Of a stretch of 58,342 bases of DNA, positions 56,348-58,342 are shown piece after piece. The translations under genes and the position numbers were made by a program. Where the stretch lies: positions 1 through 58,342 of IMG/VR virus record IMGVR_UViG_3300020021_000012; one strand, 5' to 3'. The notes below the pieces were generated by a model, which saw only the letters and a list, made by a program, of their open reading frames with translations, did no database searches and was not told the origin of the DNA. This DNA comes from a virus. Every line of letters starts with the position of its first letter. Positions within the stretch are counted from its first letter, which is position 1.

Positions 56348-56926
56348 ATGACCCCGCCAAAAAGCGACGTTGTCGTCACGAATCCCGATCCGACTGTCGC
56401 GGTCAAGGAGGCGCTGGAACTCGCGATCAAGAACCTTGACGACAAGATCGATCGGCGCTTTCAGGGCATCGAGCAGGCAACGGCCCTCGCCAGGGATGAG
56501 CAGAAGGAAAAACTGATCGCCCTCAAGGAGACGCTGCAGAACGCAGCCGCCGAAAAGGCATCATCGAACAAGGACCTCGTCGAGAAGCTCGAGAAAGCCA
56601 ACCAGGTTGCGTTGACGGCTGCCCTGCAGACGCAGAAGGAATCGGCCGCCAAAAGTGAACTTTCCATGGCTGACCTGCTCAAGCAACTGCAGGTAAGCTT
56701 CGAGACGGCGAACAAGGCGACCAACGAGAAGATTGACCGGCTCACGTCCCGGTTGGATACGGGCGAGGGGCGCACTGGAGGCGCCGTCGACAATCGGCAG
56801 ATATCACGGCTGGACTTGCAGGACAGCCGGCAGAGCGCGGACAGTACCCGAAATTTCATCTTGGCGCTGATCGGAACGGTGCTGGTCGCCACCGGGATCA
56901 TCGTTACCGTTTTGCTGAGAAAATGA
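56348..56926 (+). CDS. Coiled-coil membrane-anchored protein
   Basis: The 192-residue protein is a long coiled coil (EALELAIKNLDDKIDRRFQG, LIALKETLQNAAAEKASSNK, KATNEKIDRLTSRLDTGEG) ending in a membrane span (FILALIGTVLVATGIIVTVL). It would be anchored in the inner membrane with its body in the cytoplasm or periplasm. Comparable proteins occur near lysis genes of rhizobial phages. Function unknown. Confidence 0.65.
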   Translation: MTPPKSDVVVTNPDPTVAVKEALELAIKNLDDKIDRRFQGIEQATALARDEQKEKLIALKETLQNAAAEKASSNKDLVEKLEKANQVALTAALQTQKESAAKSELSMADLLKQLQVSFETANKATNEKIDRLTSRLDTGEGRTGGAVDNRQISRLDLQDSRQSADSTRNFILALIGTVLVATGIIVTVLLRK

Positions 56927-56954
56927 CGCCTACGCCGCGGGGTGGGGGCCCCAA

Positions 56955-57140
56955 ATGCACTTCCAGATCAGCGAGCGGTGTCCCAAATGCGGGAAGATAA
57001 TGGGCATCGCCACGGTCGAGCTTGACGACAAACGGCCGAACCGAGCGTTCCATACGGTACAATGCGCGTGCGGGTTTATCAGGACGAAAATTGTGTCGAT
57101 AGCGTCCGGCGAGGGGGCGCCAAGGACGGGGGATGGGTGA
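56955..57140 (+). CDS. Hypothetical zinc-ribbon protein
   Basis: The 61-residue protein has two Cys pairs (CPKCGKIM and QCACGF) in a zinc-ribbon spacing. The upstream GGGGGCCCC is a weak ribosome site. It overlaps the next gene by eight bases. Function unknown. Confidence 0.6.
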   Translation: MHFQISERCPKCGKIMGIATVELDDKRPNRAFHTVQCACGFIRTKIVSIASGEGAPRTGDG

Positions 57141-57471
57141 GGAAGTGCCGAATCAAGCCCACGATGACGCGATCGCAAATGCTCGCGCTACGTCAGCCAT
57201 TGCGACAAAGCTTGACATCTTCGTAGACGAATTCAAGAAGGAAAGGGAAGACGCCTCCACGCATCGGAAAGACCTGCGCGAGGTCGTCGGCGCCCTTAGC
57301 GAGGCGGTGCGCACCCAGACCGCCGCCATCTCGGAAATAAGGCCGATCGTGGCCGAATATCAGAACACCCGAGCCGAGGCGCGCGGCGCCGCCAAGATGG
57401 TGAAATACATCTGGACGGTCGTGGTCATGCTCGCCGGGCTGGTCGGCGCGTGGATCGGGAAGAAGATTTAG
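57133..57471 (+). CDS. DUF1515-like coiled-coil membrane protein
   Basis: The 112-residue protein has an N-terminal coiled coil (TSAIATKLDIFVDEFKKERE, EVVGALSEAVRTQTAAISEI) and a C-terminal span (YIWTVVVMLAGLVGAWIG). It resembles small DUF1515-type proteins of rhizobial prophages. It is the last gene of the rightward operon, 208 bases before the strong terminator. Confidence 0.6.
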   Translation: MGEEVPNQAHDDAIANARATSAIATKLDIFVDEFKKEREDASTHRKDLREVVGALSEAVRTQTAAISEIRPIVAEYQNTRAEARGAAKMVKYIWTVVVMLAGLVGAWIGKKI

Positions 57472-57602
57472 CGCATCTGCTCACCGGGCCGCGTCCGCAT
57501 GGGTGAGGTCGGACATGGGGCTATCCATCTAGCCAGTCATCCCATGCCCTCGGCGCAAGACCGCTGGCTCTATGGACGATCGAGCACCGCTCGGCGCGCT
57601 TA

Positions 57603-57743
57603 TTAGCGCGGTGTCTCGTAGGTAAGATCGCCGGCCATCCGGCTCAGACCGCCCCCGTCATGGGGCAACTCCCAGACTGGCCGCTCCGGGAAACCGGGGC
57701 GGCCTTTTTCGTTTGTGGGATCATCGCGCAGGCGGCGAAGCAT
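57603..57743 (-). CDS. Possible small protein crossing the terminator
   Basis: A 46-residue minus-strand frame starts at 57743 behind GGAAAG. Its sequence (GRPGFPERPVWELPHDGG) is largely dictated by the terminator stem, so coding may be accidental. It overlaps the end of the 63-residue membrane gene. The longer frame starting at 57815 overlaps that gene even more. Confidence 0.3.
   Translation of the reverse strand: MLRRLRDDPTNEKGRPGFPERPVWELPHDGGGLSRMAGDLTYETPR
57679..57709 (+). terminator. Strong intrinsic terminator of the rightward operon
   Basis: GGCCGC-T-CCGG and CCGG-G-GCGGCC form an 11-bp stem (one T-G pair) closed by a GAAA tetraloop, followed by TTTTT (57705-57709). It is the best terminator in the window. 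The T-run is on the plus strand only, so it ends the late rightward transcript at the point where it would meet the leftward early operon. Confidence 0.92.
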
Positions 57744-57912
57744 TAGCTTTCCGATCTTGCCAGCGCCATATAGCCTCCCAAGAAGCCATCCAGCATATTC
57801 CGAGTGCCGCCCCAAAGCAGAGCGTAATATCGGACTCCGTTAGCCCGCGCTTCGTGAAGATGAGCAGGAGCGCGATTGACCAAAATGCACATATTGAGGC
57901 AACGTATTTCAT
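57721..57912 (-). CDS. Small membrane protein at the end of the leftward operon
   Basis: The 63-residue protein starts at 57912 with GGGAGGATGAG upstream. It has two spans (SICAFWSIALLLIFT, TLCFGAALGICWMASWEAI). Reached from PL across the contig ends, it is near the distal end of the early operon. Not recognised. Confidence 0.65.
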   Translation of the reverse strand: MKYVASICAFWSIALLLIFTKRGLTESDITLCFGAALGICWMASWEAIWRWQDRKANASPPAR

Positions 57913-57939
57913 CTCATCCTCCCGCTCGATGATTTATAA

Positions 57940-58101
57940 TCATCGGACCGCACCGTTGCACTGAAGTTCGGTTTTCTCGTAGCCCGGCCACGGCTGAGGC
58001 GGATATGCATCCCTCCATCGGCCGCCCTTGAACACCTGATAGGTGTTGCACCCGAGGCACCAGCGGCGGCCGCCGACCGTGATGTAGTTGTGCTCGGTCA
58101 T
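57940..58101 (-). CDS. Hypothetical small protein with CLGC motif
   Basis: The 53-residue protein starts MTEHNYITVGGRRWCLG at 58101, overlapping the previous stop by four bases (ATGA). Two Cys in WCLGC and Tyr/Pro-rich sequence (AYPPQPWPGYEK) follow. It may bind one metal. Function unknown. Confidence 0.6.
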   Translation of the reverse strand: MTEHNYITVGGRRWCLGCNTYQVFKGGRWRDAYPPQPWPGYEKTELQCNGAVR

Positions 58102-58328
58102 CTTTCGATCCGAACGACAGGAAGCGTCACCACATTCGTCGGTCGGTAGATCAGGCCGGGGGCAATTACACATTCACCTTGGCTGAGCTGCGCAAGTTCG
58201 ACGCCGCCCTTGGTCTCTAAGGCGATTCTGTCGTACTCATATCGTTGGCCGTCTTTGGTGATGATGTAGGACGGAATGTCGCGTTCCCGATAAGTACCGA
58301 TGCTGGGTCCATGCTCGATCACGGCCAT
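58098..58328 (-). CDS. Hypothetical small protein (complete copy)
   Basis: The 76-residue protein starts MAVIEHGPSIGTYRERDIPS at 58328 behind an AGGAGG-type site. It has beta-rich segments (YIITKDGQRYEYDRIALETK, VIAPGLIYRPTNVVTLPVV). It spans the right terminal repeat, and its N-terminal half recurs at 1-115. Not recognised. Confidence 0.7.
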   Translation of the reverse strand: MAVIEHGPSIGTYRERDIPSYIITKDGQRYEYDRIALETKGGVELAQLSQGECVIAPGLIYRPTNVVTLPVVRIER

Positions 58329-58339
58329 TTGTGTCCTCC
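58214..58339. repeat. Terminal direct repeat, right copy
   Basis: This is the second copy of bases 1-126, in the same orientation. It contains the first 38 codons and the AGGAGG-type ribosome binding site of the 76-residue minus-strand gene that ends at 58098. Only the three bases beyond it depart from the left copy. Confidence 0.95.
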
Positions 58340-58342
58340 ATC

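Noticed and set aside
1-58342. tRNA genes, CRISPR arrays and insertion sequences
   Set aside because: I looked for tRNA-like T-arms, regularly spaced repeats and transposase motifs and saw none; a tRNAscan-SE run would be needed to exclude degenerate tRNAs.

Overview
The window looks like the complete genome of a temperate, short-tailed (podovirus-type) phage of about 58.2 kb, given as a linear contig whose last 126 bases repeat the first 126. The host is probably an alphaproteobacterium of the Hyphomicrobiales, Bradyrhizobium-like. The reasons are a phage-borne GcrA homologue (a regulator family known from alphaproteobacteria), a rhizobial-type outer-membrane beta-barrel protein, a DUF3309-type small membrane protein, a DUF1515-like protein and GC-rich codon use.

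Layout. (1) Positions 11.25 kb down to 1, continuing across the contig ends to 57.6 kb, form one leftward early operon on the minus strand. It holds about thirty tightly packed, mostly small genes, among them an integrase with an overlapping excisionase-like gene, a single-strand-annealing type recombinase, a DUF1367 protein, an HNH nuclease, a LexA-type DNA-binding protein, a DpdA/TGT-like enzyme and a PP-loop (PAPS-reductase-like) enzyme. One 385-bp gene is present twice as a direct repeat. (2) Positions 11.25-12.3 kb are the lysogeny switch: a CI/LexA-type repressor (minus), a Cro-like protein (plus), two sigma70-type promoters and repeated TTATGCG half-sites arranged as inverted repeats. 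(3) Positions 12.3-20.5 kb are rightward regulation and replication genes: a Myb/sigma4-like regulator, GcrA, RusA, two related DNA adenine methyltransferases, a replisome organiser, an SF2 helicase, a primase and a NusG-like factor. (4) Positions 20.7-50.3 kb are packaging and virion genes: a DUF5681 small terminase, the large terminase, a P22-type portal, scaffold, an N4-gp56-type capsid protein, P22-type head completion proteins, ejection proteins and tail fibres. Two accessory blocks interrupt this module. One, between terminase and portal, holds an O-antigen ligase-like membrane protein, a lysine-rich peptide, a SpeD-like pyruvoyl decarboxylase and an ATP-grasp ligase. The other, between portal and scaffold, is a run of proteins with export signals that ends in a 1005-residue GH9-like protein with a twin-arginine signal. 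(5) Positions 50.3-57.7 kb are lysis genes (amidase plus double-psi barrel endolysin, holin candidates), an HNH nuclease, an outer-membrane protein and small membrane or coiled-coil genes. A strong GAAA-tetraloop terminator closes this block.

How it works together. CI presumably represses both PL (leftward) and PR (rightward). After derepression the rightward regulators (sigma4-like protein, GcrA, NusG paralogue) and the two methyltransferases could drive the long late transcript. The surface-related cargo (O-antigen ligase-like protein, outer-membrane barrel, exported glycosidase) suggests host-envelope modification. The SpeD-like plus ATP-grasp pair is the best candidate here for an undescribed biochemical system. 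All functions are inferred from reading the sequence; no database search was possible.
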